Source: JAKAGZ01 sp035266865 (GTDB lineage: Bacteria; Bacteroidota; Ignavibacteria; Ignavibacteriales; Ignavibacteriaceae). From it: a stretch of 64,000 nucleotides of DNA. The stretch lies in NCBI GenBank assembly GCA_035266865.1, contig DATFMR010000028.1:31713-95712 (forward strand). The letters are read 5' to 3'. This document shows, piece after piece, positions 43,429 to 52,776 of the stretch (positions are counted from its first letter, which is position 1; each line of letters begins with the position of its first letter). The position numbers were made by a program, and so were the translations under genes. Under the pieces are notes generated by a model, which searched no databases, was not told where the DNA came from, and worked only from the letters and a program-made list of their open reading frames with translations.

Positions 43429-44196
43429 TTATTTTACTTTCTTCTCCCAAAATTTACAATATTTTGTAAAAACATATGCTGATGAAAAAAACGCCAGGAT
43501 AAATCCTTCTACTCCATCAAGAAATCCTCGTTTAATTATATACATTTTAATAAACATTAAAGGCGGTCTTAGAATTAAATCAAATATATTCAGCCCTTTT
43601 CCTTTTTTAATTAAATCATCGGCAGCCAGTGTTGTATAATTATTAAATTTTTCAAAATAATGATGGATAGTAGGATCGGTAAAATGATCCAGATCAGCGT
43701 TAAGTTCTCCAACACCTCCGCTTACAACAAGGTATTCGTGTACTCTGTTATCTTCAGAAAATTTTACGTTGTTTTTATTGAACAACCTGGTTGCTCTTCC
43801 GGGATACCAGCCGCTGTGTTTAATCCATTTCCCTAAAAAATAAGCTTTCCTCGGCACAGAATACGCGTAGTATTTTGGATCCGAATTTTTAAACTCAATA
43901 ATTTCTTCTTGTAGTTTTTCAGTAATCGCTTCATCAGCGTCAATCCAGAATATCCATTCATTATTAGTTAATGAAACAGCATACTTTTTCGTCTCTGAAT
44001 ATCCCTGCCACTTAACTTTTTCAACTTTTACATTTGTATAAGAATTAGCAATTTCGAAAGTTTTATCAGTGGATGAATCATCAATTAATATTATAATTTC
44101 ATCAATGCAGTCCAGTTGACTATCAATACATCTTTTAATGTTTGATTCTTCATTTTTTGCAATTATAATTGAGGAAAGTTTGAAGGTAGTGTTCAA
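43429..44196 (-). CDS. Family 2 glycosyltransferase, WaaE/KdtX-like
   Basis: A 255-residue GT-A fold glycosyltransferase. The opening LSSIIIAKNEESNIKRCIDS, the IILIDDSSTDKT nucleotide-binding segment and WIFWIDADEAIT (DxD) are standard for GT2; GWYPGRATRLFNKNNVKFSEDNRVHEYL is the characteristic acceptor-side block of the WaaE-type lipopolysaccharide core enzymes. A C-terminal hydrophobic segment (FILAFFSSAYVFTKY) could attach it to the membrane. It starts at a TTG (44196); the only nearby ATG is out of frame. It is transcribed away from the polysaccharide operon across a 254-base gap and leads into nadK. Confidence 0.87.
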   Translation of the reverse strand: MNTTFKLSSIIIAKNEESNIKRCIDSQLDCIDEIIILIDDSSTDKTFEIANSYTNVKVEKVKWQGYSETKKYAVSLTNNEWIFWIDADEAITEKLQEEIIEFKNSDPKYYAYSVPRKAYFLGKWIKHSGWYPGRATRLFNKNNVKFSEDNRVHEYLVVSGGVGELNADLDHFTDPTIHHYFEKFNNYTTLAADDLIKKGKGLNIFDLILRPPLMFIKMYIIKRGFLDGVEGFILAFFSSAYVFTKYCKFWEKKVK

Positions 44197-44450
44197 AAAG
44201 CATTTACCAAATTTTAATTAACGTGAACTTAATTTATTGTAACATATAAAGTAAAATAATGCTATAATAACTGCAATAATGATTTACCGTTTTAAGCTTA
44301 CGGTTAACTAATATTACAAAATTCAGTCAATTTTCTCTATATTTACTTTAGTTATTAGAAAATTGTAAGTTTTTCAACTTAATAATTATTATTGCCTTAT
44401 CAGTTATAAAGTTATCTTCCTCTAGCTTTCATAATATTATATAATCTTAG

Positions 44451-45782
44451 ATGAAAGAAAAAATGGACATTTTTAACATTATAAAAAGCAAAATAAACTA
44501 TAAGTCCGTTTCAGAAATGGGATGGGTTTTTCTAGGGCAAAGCATAAGTGTAATTTTGGGTTTTATTATCATAAAGATAATATCGCAACTAGGTCCCGAA
44601 GAATACGGTGTTTATGCTCTTATTTTAACGATCGCTGCATTTCTTGGATTATTTTACGGATCATTTCTACAGGGATTTTTGCGCTACTATTATCATTATA
44701 AAGAAAAAGGTCTCGGAAATATTTTTGTGAAATTGATGTATAAATTCCTAACGTTATCTGTTATCGTTTTTATATTACTCACCATCATAATTTCAATTAT
44801 TTCTCCATATTTTAATATTACTTACTCAATTATATTTTTTTTAATTGCAGGGTTATTTGTAATAGCTTCTAAGTTTAGTGAATTTTTTAACTCAGTTTTA
44901 AATCTGATACGAAAAAGAAAAGAGAATTCGCTTTTACAAGCAACAGAAAAATCATTGATGATAGCAGCACTATTAATATTTGTATATACAGAAAATCTTA
45001 AATTACAGGCTATATTGTTAACCTTTGGTATTATTGCAATAATTTTATCATTTTCAAAAATCTTAACCTTTAAGAAACATTTACCGAAAGAAGAACTCGT
45101 CAATAAAAACAGCAGAATTGAACATCATAGAGAAATGACAAAAACGGTGCTGATTTATGTAAGCCCTTTCCTCATCTGGGCTTTTGCAGGTTGGCTACAA
45201 CTAAATGGAGAAAAATGGATTTTAAACGGGATACTTTTTGTTAAGGATGTAGGTATATATGCTATAATGATGTCATTAGTAAATGCACTAATAGTTATTC
45301 CTAATAATATTATAAACGAATTTGCAACCCCGATTATTTTTAAACAATTTGCCGATATGCAAGATTTCAATAATATGAAAACAGGGTATATTTACATCAA
45401 GATAAATATGCTTATCATAATCTTGATTACTGCTTTTGCAACAATATTAACTCTATTCTTTGGAAAGGACCTTATTACCTTGATCAGCAGCAAACAATAT
45501 TCTGTTTATTGGTATTTATTGCCTCTGCTTGTTCTTGGAACAGGACTATTTTATACAGGACAGGCGCAAACTCTATTAGGCCTGTCATTAAATCAGCCTA
45601 AAAAATATTTATCGCCTAAGATTAGTATAGGACTGGGTTCCGTTGCATTAAACTTATTGATGATTTCCAGGTTTGGAATTAACGGAATTGCCTATTCTGT
45701 ACTATTAATCGGTTTTATCTATGTTATATATATTACAGTAGTTAATAAACAGATTATAACAAGTCATCACATAATTAAATAA
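44451..45782 (+). CDS. Polysaccharide flippase (Wzx/MVF-like membrane protein)
   Basis: Integral membrane protein of 443 residues with about twelve helices, predicted to flip lipid-linked oligosaccharide across the inner membrane. The N-terminal GWVFLGQSISVILGFIIIKIISQLGPEEYGVYAL segment is typical of the polysaccharide_synt (MOP superfamily) flippases, as is the central WAFAGWLQLNGEKWILNGI helix. The C-terminal GINGIAYSVLLIGFIYVIYI helix closes the fold. It is the first gene of a seven-gene operon, genes separated by 2-21 bases or overlapping. No Shine-Dalgarno site is evident; a second ATG four codons on is possible. The repeat unit it exports cannot be told. Confidence 0.85.
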   Translation: MKEKMDIFNIIKSKINYKSVSEMGWVFLGQSISVILGFIIIKIISQLGPEEYGVYALILTIAAFLGLFYGSFLQGFLRYYYHYKEKGLGNIFVKLMYKFLTLSVIVFILLTIIISIISPYFNITYSIIFFLIAGLFVIASKFSEFFNSVLNLIRKRKENSLLQATEKSLMIAALLIFVYTENLKLQAILLTFGIIAIILSFSKILTFKKHLPKEELVNKNSRIEHHREMTKTVLIYVSPFLIWAFAGWLQLNGEKWILNGILFVKDVGIYAIMMSLVNALIVIPNNIINEFATPIIFKQFADMQDFNNMKTGYIYIKINMLIIILITAFATILTLFFGKDLITLISSKQYSVYWYLLPLLVLGTGLFYTGQAQTLLGLSLNQPKKYLSPKISIGLGSVALNLLMISRFGINGIAYSVLLIGFIYVIYITVVNKQIITSHHIIK

Positions 45783-45789
45783 TTTAGAA

Positions 45790-46809
45790 ATGCCAAAAAT
45801 TTTTGCTGTGTTAATGAAATATGATTATGGAATTAAATCGAGGGGATATTCTTACGAATATTACAATATTTATCTTCCTCTTTCTAATGCATTTGGTGAT
45901 GAAAATATTATCCTGTTTGACTTTTATTCTGAGTACAAATCAAATGGGAAAGATGCGATGAATAAGAAGCTGAAGGGGGCTATAATTTCTGAGAAACCCG
46001 ATATTGCATTATTTGTTCTTTACGAAGATGAATTTGACGAGAAAACTATTTCTTCTTTGCAGGATTTTACAAAAACGGTTGTTTATTTTATTGATGACCC
46101 CTGGAGAATTGATTACGCGAAAAAATGGAGGAAACACTTTTCCTTTTTCACTACACCCGATTATTATATGCTTAAAAAATATGAATCACAGGGAATAGAT
46201 AATGTTATATATTCACCATTTGGTTTTAATGAAAATATCTACGAAAAAAGAGAACTTCCGATAAAATATGATGTAAGCTTTGTTGGTGGTTATAGTCCTT
46301 TGAGGCACTGGATTTTAAAACAATTACAAAGAGAAGATATTAATGTCCAGGTTTTTGGAAGAGAGTGGGACGGTGAAAAAAGCTGGGTTTCACAAGATGA
46401 AAGCGTCAATATTTTCAATCAATCTAAAATAAACCTAAACCTTTCAAATGCCTTTATAAAAGATATCAATTTTTTATTTTGGTGTTTAACATCACCTAAA
46501 ACTTACAAACCTCTTTTTTTCCTGAAAAAAAACAAGGAACAAATTAAAGGAAGACATTACGAAATAAACGGCTGCGGAGGTTTTCAATTGAGCTATTTTA
46601 TCCCGGGATTAAATCTTGTATACGAAATAGATAAAGAAATAGCTGTATATGAACATATCAATCAATTAGCTGAAGAAATAAAATTTTTCCTCAAATCAGA
46701 CGATTTAAGAGTACAAATTGCCGATAATGGATATAAAAGGTCTCAAAAGGATCACAAAGCTTCTTCATACATAAAAAATGTAATAGACAGCATTTTACAT
46801 AATAAATGA
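45790..46809 (+). CDS. CgeB-like glycosyltransferase
   Basis: A 339-residue protein resembling the CgeB/DUF3880 group of GT-B glycosyltransferases. Seen are an N-terminal domain ending in VVYFIDDPWRIDYAKKW and FTTPDYYMLKKYESQGI, a mid segment VSFVGGYSPLRHWILKQL, and a C-terminal YEINGCGGFQLSYFIPGL with the loop that contacts the nucleotide-sugar in related enzymes. A typical GT-B glutamate motif is present as VYEIDKEI. It has no signal or membrane segment. It overlaps the next gene by 4 bases (ATGA). The sugar donor is unknown. Confidence 0.78.
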   Translation: MPKIFAVLMKYDYGIKSRGYSYEYYNIYLPLSNAFGDENIILFDFYSEYKSNGKDAMNKKLKGAIISEKPDIALFVLYEDEFDEKTISSLQDFTKTVVYFIDDPWRIDYAKKWRKHFSFFTTPDYYMLKKYESQGIDNVIYSPFGFNENIYEKRELPIKYDVSFVGGYSPLRHWILKQLQREDINVQVFGREWDGEKSWVSQDESVNIFNQSKINLNLSNAFIKDINFLFWCLTSPKTYKPLFFLKKNKEQIKGRHYEINGCGGFQLSYFIPGLNLVYEIDKEIAVYEHINQLAEEIKFFLKSDDLRVQIADNGYKRSQKDHKASSYIKNVIDSILHNK

Positions 46810-47594
46810 AATTATCATCAAAAATAAACTTATACCTTAAATCCTTTGGTATTTTTCCGGATTTATTTATTAAAAGTTTAAGAGGAATTTCTTTCTATAT
46901 CAGAAATAAACACCATCTAAGGAAGCAGATTCAGAAATCTGACGGTTCTTTTCTAATAACTAATACTTATCCTTGCCTGGCAGACAGGTTTGAACACGCC
47001 GGCTCAGTTCCTTTGCATTATTTTCACCAGGATTTATTTATTGCCAATAAAATTTTCCAAAATAATCCTGTGAAACATGTTGATGTCGGCTCAAGAATTG
47101 ACGGATTTATTGCCCACGTTGCTTCATTTCGGAAAATTGAAGTCCTCGATTTAAGAGATTTAAAGAAAAATATTTATAATGTTAAATTTATTAAAGCAGA
47201 CCTTATGGATGATAATTTTACATTACAAAATTACTCCGACTCATTAAGTTGTCTTCATGCTATTGAACACTTTGGTTTGGGAAGATACGGTGATAAGGTT
47301 GATTTAAATGGACACCTTAAAGGATTTGAAAAACTTCATTCATTATTAAAGAACAATGGCAAATTCTATTTTTCAACTACCATAGGTCCTCAAAGGATAG
47401 AATTTGATGCACACAGAGTATTTTCATTAAAATACCTTTTAAAATTATTCGAAAATAAATACGAAATTAATTCCTTTTCCTACATAAATGATAAAAATAT
47501 TTTTTTTGAAAACGCAGGTTTGACACAGGAAAACATTAATAATAATTTTTTCTGTCACTATGGGTGTGGAATTTTTGAAATGACAAAAGTCTGA
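46806..47594 (+). CDS. DUF268-type SAM-dependent methyltransferase-like protein
   Basis: A 262-residue protein. The central part reads KHVDVGSRIDGFIAHVASFRKIEVLDLRDL, a Rossmann-type SAM-binding stretch with the glycine motif reduced to GSRIDGF, followed by SCLHAIEHFGLGRYGDKVDLNGHLKGFEKL and the FYFSTTIGPQRIEFDAHRVFS block. These are the hallmarks of DUF268, a family found in polysaccharide loci and thought to be sugar-modifying methyltransferases. It overlaps the CgeB-like gene and lies 2 bases before a GT2 gene, so it likely methylates the same glycan or its lipid-linked precursor; that is inference. Confidence 0.78.
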   Translation: MKLSSKINLYLKSFGIFPDLFIKSLRGISFYIRNKHHLRKQIQKSDGSFLITNTYPCLADRFEHAGSVPLHYFHQDLFIANKIFQNNPVKHVDVGSRIDGFIAHVASFRKIEVLDLRDLKKNIYNVKFIKADLMDDNFTLQNYSDSLSCLHAIEHFGLGRYGDKVDLNGHLKGFEKLHSLLKNNGKFYFSTTIGPQRIEFDAHRVFSLKYLLKLFENKYEINSFSYINDKNIFFENAGLTQENINNNFFCHYGCGIFEMTKV

Positions 47595-47596
47595 AA

Positions 47597-48439
47597 ATGT
47601 TAGTAAACAATAAAAATAACCCACTAGTTTCTATAATTATTCCAACCTATAATTCTGAAAATTTTATTGAACCAACCATAAAGTCTGTCCTAGTTCAAAG
47701 CTATCAAAATTTTGAAATAATAATAATTGACGATTCTTCAACTGACAACACAATACAAATATTAACAAAACTAAGTAAAGAAGACAATCGAATAAATTAT
47801 TATAAAATTCCCCATTCAGGACGACCTTCAATACCAAGAAATTTTGGAATAAAAAAAGCCACTGGTGAGTTAACTGCGTTTCTTGATTCCGATGACCTGT
47901 GGATAAAGGAAAAGTTAAAAAACCAAATCGATATTATTAAAAAACAGCCTGAATTAATATTTATATACTCAATGAGCATAACTTTTGGTGAGGTTAATTT
48001 ATTATCTCCTAAATATGAACTTCTTCCTCTTCCTTTCAGGGCAGCAAAGAGCAAAAAGGACCTTCTTAAAATTGGCAACACAATTACTCTTTCATCTACA
48101 CTTATAAAAACCAGCACACTAAAAGAGATCGACGGGTTTGATGAGGACCCCGAACTCCAGGTAGAGGACTATGATCTATGGATCAGATTGAGCGAAAAGG
48201 GAGAGTTTAAATTTATTCCCAGAATTTTTGTTTACTATAGAATCCACGGTTCACAGTTTTCTGAGGATTGGGAAACAAGAAAAAGGCGCCTCGAATATCT
48301 GAAAATGAAAAGAAATTTAGAATTACCTGATTATAAATTTTATAGAAATAAAAGTTTTATTTTATTGCTATTCAGAAATATTATTCATTTTAAAATATTT
48401 CTTTTTTATAAAATTATTGGATTTGTTAAAAACATTTAA
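47597..48439 (+). CDS. Family 2 glycosyltransferase
   Basis: A 280-residue GT-A enzyme. SIIIPTYNSENFIEPTIKSVLVQSYQNFEIIIIDD is the canonical N-terminal UDP-sugar-binding segment, FLDSDDLWIKEKL holds the DxD metal site, and the acceptor region reads EVEDYDLWIRLSE. A strongly hydrophobic C-terminus (LLLFRNIIHFKIFLFYKII) suggests membrane attachment. It is the fourth gene of the surface polysaccharide operon. The sugar transferred cannot be deduced from the sequence. Confidence 0.88.
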   Translation: MLVNNKNNPLVSIIIPTYNSENFIEPTIKSVLVQSYQNFEIIIIDDSSTDNTIQILTKLSKEDNRINYYKIPHSGRPSIPRNFGIKKATGELTAFLDSDDLWIKEKLKNQIDIIKKQPELIFIYSMSITFGEVNLLSPKYELLPLPFRAAKSKKDLLKIGNTITLSSTLIKTSTLKEIDGFDEDPELQVEDYDLWIRLSEKGEFKFIPRIFVYYRIHGSQFSEDWETRKRRLEYLKMKRNLELPDYKFYRNKSFILLLFRNIIHFKIFLFYKIIGFVKNI

Positions 48440-48455
48440 CAGAATTAGATAAAAA

Positions 48456-49559
48456 ATGATATCTGACAAAAAGAAAATTTTATTAATAACGGTGAGAGCT
48501 GACCACGGTGGAGGACCAAAGCATATATTTTTGCTGTTAAAAAATTTATCAAAATATTTTGAATTTTTTATGGCCTGCCCAAAAGATGAGCCCTACTTTA
48601 ATATTTTTGCAAAAATTATTGGATATGACAGAATATTTGAAATTCCGCACCGAAAATTTAGAATATCATCATTTAATAAGCTTAAACAGTTAATTAGGGA
48701 AAAAGATATTAACATAATTCATTCACATGGCAAGGGTGGAGGTATTTACGGAAGATTTCTATCACGCTCAACCGGTATTCAATGCATCCATACCTTTCAC
48801 GGAATCCATATTGGTGAATATAATTTCGTTAAAAAATTTTTGTATTTAACATTAGAAAAATATTTATCGCACTTTACACACAAATTTATAAGTGTTTCTG
48901 ATTCTGAACGTGATAACGTGATTGCTCTAAAAATTACTAAAGATAGCAAAATATCACTTATACCAAATGGTGTGGAAATCACAGATAGAAAGTTAAATGC
49001 CGATATACTTTCAAAGGATAGATTAATAATAACAACAATCACTCGTTTTGATTTTGCAAAAAATTCCGAATTAATAATCCCGATTTTTAATCAGGTAAAA
49101 CTAATGGGAATGTTAAATAAATTTGAATTACAAATAATAGGGGAGGGACCGTCGCTGATTGAAGTAAGGAATCTAGCCGAGGAAAATGGATTATCCGGTA
49201 ATCTGAAATTTGTTGGAAATATTAACTCACCTGCGGAATATTTATTCAATTCATTTTGTTATATTTCAACATCAAGATGGGAAGGCCTTCCTCTTGGGGT
49301 TCTGGAGGCAATGTCTATAGGCCTGCCTGTTATTGCAACAAATGTTATTGGAAATTATGATCTTGTAGAACATTTAACAAATGGTTTTTTATTCAATATT
49401 GATAGGCCAGAAGAAGCGGCCCGTTACATTATACAGCTAGCAAATAATACTAAAACATGGACAAAATTTTCAGAGAATGCCAGGCATAAAATAATGACAA
49501 ATTATCCTGACCGTAAAATGGCCAAAAAAACCATGGAACTTTACTTATCACTAAATTAA
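48456..49559 (+). CDS. Family 4 glycosyltransferase
   Basis: A 367-residue GT-B enzyme. The N-terminal domain includes ITVRADHGGGPKHIFLLLKNLSKYF, IIHSHGKGGGIYGRFLSRSTGIQCIHTFHG with the acceptor-side glycine loop, and SLIPNGVEI at the interdomain junction. The donor-binding C-terminal domain has IITTITRFDFAKNSEL, IIGEGPSL and the E-x7-E motif in SRWEGLPLGVLEAMSIGLPVIATN. No membrane segment is seen. It follows the GT2 gene by 16 bases within the operon. The specificity is unknown. Confidence 0.9.
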   Translation: MISDKKKILLITVRADHGGGPKHIFLLLKNLSKYFEFFMACPKDEPYFNIFAKIIGYDRIFEIPHRKFRISSFNKLKQLIREKDINIIHSHGKGGGIYGRFLSRSTGIQCIHTFHGIHIGEYNFVKKFLYLTLEKYLSHFTHKFISVSDSERDNVIALKITKDSKISLIPNGVEITDRKLNADILSKDRLIITTITRFDFAKNSELIIPIFNQVKLMGMLNKFELQIIGEGPSLIEVRNLAEENGLSGNLKFVGNINSPAEYLFNSFCYISTSRWEGLPLGVLEAMSIGLPVIATNVIGNYDLVEHLTNGFLFNIDRPEEAARYIIQLANNTKTWTKFSENARHKIMTNYPDRKMAKKTMELYLSLN

Positions 49560-49565
49560 TTTATA

Positions 49566-50687
49566 TTGAAAACTGCAATCGTACATGAATGGTTAACTTC
49601 TTATTCAGGCTCAGAAAGATGTGTCGAATCTTTCACAAATTTATATCCGGATGCTGATATATTTGTGCTGTTTAGTTTTATTAATGAACAAGACAGGAAG
49701 ATTATTTTAAAAAACAAAAAACCGATCACATCTTTTGTTCAAAACTTGCCGTTTGCAAAAAATAGCGCCAGGAAATACCTTCCACTATTCCCTTATGCTG
49801 TAGAACAATTTGATCTTTCCGAATATGACCTGGTCATTTCAAGTTCTCATGCAGTTGCAAAAGGGGCACTTACAAATTCAAACCAATTACATATTTGTTA
49901 TTCACACACACCAATAAGGTATGCCTGGGATTTAACTCACCAATATCTTAAGGAATCGAATTTAACCAGGGGATTAAAGGGATTAATTGCTAAATCCGCA
50001 CTTCATTATATAAGAATATGGGATGTCTCAACCGCAAACAGACCTGATTATTATATAGCAAATTCAAAATATATTGCTGCCAGAATAAAAAAAATTTACG
50101 ATAGAGAAGCGACTGTAATAAATCCCCCGGTGGACATTGATAAATTTGAATTATCAGAACATAAAAAAGACTACTATTTAACCGCTTCAAGATTTGTTCC
50201 TTATAAAAGGATAGATATAATTGCCGAGGCTTTCTCAGGAATGCCCGAGAAAAAATTAATAATTATCGGGGATGGTCCGGATGAGCATAAAGTCAGAACT
50301 AAAGCTGGGAGCAATATAGAATTTGTCGGATTTCAATCAGGGGAAAAATTAAAAGATTACATGAAGAATGCTAAGGCTTTCGTGTATGCGGCAGAAGAAG
50401 ATTTTGGAATCACAATTATAGAAGCAATGGCTTGTGGAACGCCGGTAATTGCACTAAATAAGGGAGGGACAGCTGAAACTGTTATTGACGGTATTAATGG
50501 TATACATTTTAATGAACAGAGTGCTGATTCAATTAAAATAGCAGTAGAAAGATTTGAAAATATGAAAAATAAATTTAATTACTCGTCTATAGCAAATTAT
50601 TCAAAGCAATTTGACCGGAAAGTTTTCGAAGAGAAGATAAGAACTTTTATAGATCATAAGATTTCTTTAAGAAAAACTAAAGCTTAG
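49566..50687 (+). CDS. Family 4 glycosyltransferase, WbaZ-like
   Basis: A 373-residue GT-B enzyme. It opens KTAIVHEWLTSYSGSERCVESF, the exact style of the WbaZ/mannosyltransferase group, and carries DLVISSSHAVAKGALTNSNQLHICYSHTPIRYAWDL. The C-terminal half has YYLTASRFVPYKRIDIIAEAF, IIIGDGPDEH, and the E-x7-E motif FGITIIEAMACGTPVIALNKGG. Homologues add mannose or a similar hexose to a lipid-linked intermediate; the sugar here is not certain. The start is a TTG at 49566; the upstream codons lead directly to a stop, and no ATG gives a complete N-terminus. It lies 6 bases after the previous gene. Confidence 0.88.
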   Translation: MKTAIVHEWLTSYSGSERCVESFTNLYPDADIFVLFSFINEQDRKIILKNKKPITSFVQNLPFAKNSARKYLPLFPYAVEQFDLSEYDLVISSSHAVAKGALTNSNQLHICYSHTPIRYAWDLTHQYLKESNLTRGLKGLIAKSALHYIRIWDVSTANRPDYYIANSKYIAARIKKIYDREATVINPPVDIDKFELSEHKKDYYLTASRFVPYKRIDIIAEAFSGMPEKKLIIIGDGPDEHKVRTKAGSNIEFVGFQSGEKLKDYMKNAKAFVYAAEEDFGITIIEAMACGTPVIALNKGGTAETVIDGINGIHFNEQSADSIKIAVERFENMKNKFNYSSIANYSKQFDRKVFEEKIRTFIDHKISLRKTKA

Positions 50688-50708
50688 AATTCGAACTAGT
50701 ATGATATT

Positions 50709-52109
50709 ATGATAGGCAACCAAAAATCGATTTATTATTTAAGATTTTTTAGTGATTTATTTGTTCTGAATTTATCATTTATAATTTCTGCAGTTTTAGC
50801 CCAATCTCTGCCAATACTTGTCTCCCGACCATATATGCTTGTTCTTATGGCAGTTCTAAATTTCATCTGGTATTTTTTTTCTAACGTTACAGGATTCTAC
50901 CAGGACGTAGCAACTCGTTCCTATTCTTACCAATTTGCAGGAATCATTAAAAATATTTTCGCACAAATTATAACAGCAGTGCTTTTTATCTTCATTGCAA
51001 AGGAAGATCTTTTTACAAGAAACTTTATACTCTTCTATGCTTTTCTTTTGTTTTTTTGTGTCAGTGCAAGAATACAAATAATAAAACATCTGGTTATAAG
51101 GATAAGAGGAAGAGAAAAAAACTTAAAAAATGTTATAATTATTGGTTCTGGTGAACTTGGAAAGAGCTTTCGCAATCTTATTGACAGCAGAAGAGATTTT
51201 GGATACAACTTCCTTGGATTCCTTGATGAATCAGTGGACTCTGAAAATAACGAGATAATAGGGACAATAGGTAGATTGGAAGAAATAATTAATTACTATA
51301 AAACTGATGTAGTAGTCATTGCGCTTTCAATATATGCTTCCGGACAGCTGGATGAAATAATTAAGATCTGCAATAGAAATGCACAGAGAATTCATATAAT
51401 TCCTGATTACTTTAGATTTCTTTCAAAGAAATATCAGGTAAATATGATAGGTGATTTTCCTATTATCACCGTTAGGGATGAACCATTAGCAGAAGCACAC
51501 TGGAGATTTATAAAAAGGACGGTGGATATTTTCTTATCAATTTTTATAATTGTAATTATTTTCCCATGGCTCTTCCCACTACTATATTTAATAAATAAAA
51601 TGACCTCTTCTGGTAATCTTTTATTCATCCAGGAAAGAGTTGGAAGAAATGACAAATTTTTCAAATGTTATAAATTCCGCACAATGAAACCTGATAATAA
51701 GGCTAATAAAGAATTCAATCCTACATTAGCGAATGATCCCCGTGTTACAAAATTTGGTAAGTTTTTAAGAAAATCGAATATAGATGAATTACCTCAATTT
51801 ATTAATGTTTTAAAGGGCCAGATGTCAATTGTAGGCCCACGCCCTCATTATATATCGTTCCATAATTTTTATAAAGAAATGGTAGATGAGATCAAAATAA
51901 GATCCTGGGTAAAACCGGGCATTACCGGATGGGCACAGGTTCACGGGCTTAGAGGTGACGTAATAGATCCTGAAGAAAATAAAAAGCGAACGATAAAAAG
52001 AATTGAATATGATCTATGGTATATTGAAAACTGGTCGCTTTGGCTTGATATACAAATAATTCTTTTAACAATTTGGCAAATGATAAAAGGAGATACCAAA
52101 GGTGTATAA
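50709..52109 (+). CDS. Undecaprenyl-phosphate hexose phosphotransferase (WcaJ/CpsE-like)
   Basis: Polyprenyl-phosphate sugar-1-phosphate transferase that starts repeat-unit synthesis on the lipid carrier. It has 466 residues. Four N-terminal membrane helices (about 10-130) are followed by a CoA-binding-like Rossmann segment with VIIIGSGELGKSFRNLID near 141-158, then a fifth hydrophobic helix (IFLSIFIIVIIFPWLFPLLYL) and the bacterial sugar transferase domain: FIQERVGRNDKFFKCYKFRTMKPD, LRKSNIDELPQFINVLKGQM, SIVGPRPH and KPGITGWAQVHGLRG. That order is the WcaJ type. Being the last gene of the operon although it acts first is common. A terminator hairpin follows at 52128. Confidence 0.93.
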   Translation: MIGNQKSIYYLRFFSDLFVLNLSFIISAVLAQSLPILVSRPYMLVLMAVLNFIWYFFSNVTGFYQDVATRSYSYQFAGIIKNIFAQIITAVLFIFIAKEDLFTRNFILFYAFLLFFCVSARIQIIKHLVIRIRGREKNLKNVIIIGSGELGKSFRNLIDSRRDFGYNFLGFLDESVDSENNEIIGTIGRLEEIINYYKTDVVVIALSIYASGQLDEIIKICNRNAQRIHIIPDYFRFLSKKYQVNMIGDFPIITVRDEPLAEAHWRFIKRTVDIFLSIFIIVIIFPWLFPLLYLINKMTSSGNLLFIQERVGRNDKFFKCYKFRTMKPDNKANKEFNPTLANDPRVTKFGKFLRKSNIDELPQFINVLKGQMSIVGPRPHYISFHNFYKEMVDEIKIRSWVKPGITGWAQVHGLRGDVIDPEENKKRTIKRIEYDLWYIENWSLWLDIQIILLTIWQMIKGDTKGV

Positions 52110-52127
52110 ACTGGAATTGAGTGAATA

Positions 52128-52155
52128 AACGAAGCCCCTTTTACCGGGCTTCGTT
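52128..52155. terminator. Terminator hairpin between the polysaccharide operon and the convergent membrane protein gene
   Basis: AACGAAGCCC and GGGCTTCGTT form a perfect 10-bp stem with an 8-base loop. A T-rich stretch follows only on the minus strand (TTTATT), so it may serve the minus-strand gene better; the plus-strand operon ends 18 bases before it. Confidence 0.75.
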
Positions 52156-52174
52156 AAGATATAATATAAAATTT

Positions 52175-52588
52175 TCAGGCGGCTGCTTTAGTCTTAAAAA
52201 TAAAGGTGAGAACCACACCACAAATTATGTTTACTGCTAAGCCATACAAAAACCACTGCATTGCGAGACTATAAGGAACAGGCATTACAGCATAGGTTCC
52301 ATAAGCCATAGGCAGGCTTACCATTAACCCTACATAAAGGCCATACCTTGCCCCCTCCATTATCCCTTTATTTTCAAAACCCTTGGAAAAAATTAAAGTG
52401 AAGAAAAAAGCATAGAAAAGATCGCAAACAATAATAATCCACATTTGTATCTCGGCTTCAGGACGCATTAATTTTGCGACTTCTTCTGCCATATATGAAG
52501 ACTGAAGGAGTACCCCGTTTATCAGCCAGTCAAGCAAAAAATACACTATAAACACAACAATAAAACCGGTCCAGACCTTTTTGTTCAT
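52175..52588 (-). CDS. Small four-helix membrane protein of unknown function
   Basis: A 137-residue protein with four hydrophobic stretches (about 7-28, 50-70, 80-98 and 112-131), a short basic start and a basic end, with the loop after the first helix (LLQSSYMAEEVAKLMRPEAE) carrying most of the charge. It resembles small uncharacterised membrane proteins common in this phylum; I do not recognise a named family. GAGGG lies 7 bases before the ATG. It is a single gene on the minus strand, bordered by the 52128 hairpin at its end and by the divergent VOC gene at its start. Confidence 0.75.
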   Translation of the reverse strand: MNKKVWTGFIVVFIVYFLLDWLINGVLLQSSYMAEEVAKLMRPEAEIQMWIIIVCDLFYAFFFTLIFSKGFENKGIMEGARYGLYVGLMVSLPMAYGTYAVMPVPYSLAMQWFLYGLAVNIICGVVLTFIFKTKAAA

Positions 52589-52701
52589 AATACCCTCAAA
52601 TATTGTTAAACAAATAGTAATTTAGGACTCCGTTGAAATTATGGAGTAGTGAGGCAAATAGCAATAAAAATCTCTAATTTAAATAAAGAAATGCTTTGAA
52701 T

Positions 52702-52733
52702 GTTGTTGAAATGCTTAATAAATCTTAATTTTG
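52702..52733 (+). promoter_or_regulatory. Candidate promoter for the VOC-family gene
   Basis: TTGTTG (52702-52707) followed after 18 bases by TAATTTTG (52726-52733), an exact TAnnTTTG box, 43 bases before the ATG at 52777. The predicted leader holds the GGGGG ribosome site at about 52768. Confidence 0.5.
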
Positions 52734-52776
52734 CCAATATAAATATTGATTAATCAACTAATTTACCGGGGGCTTA

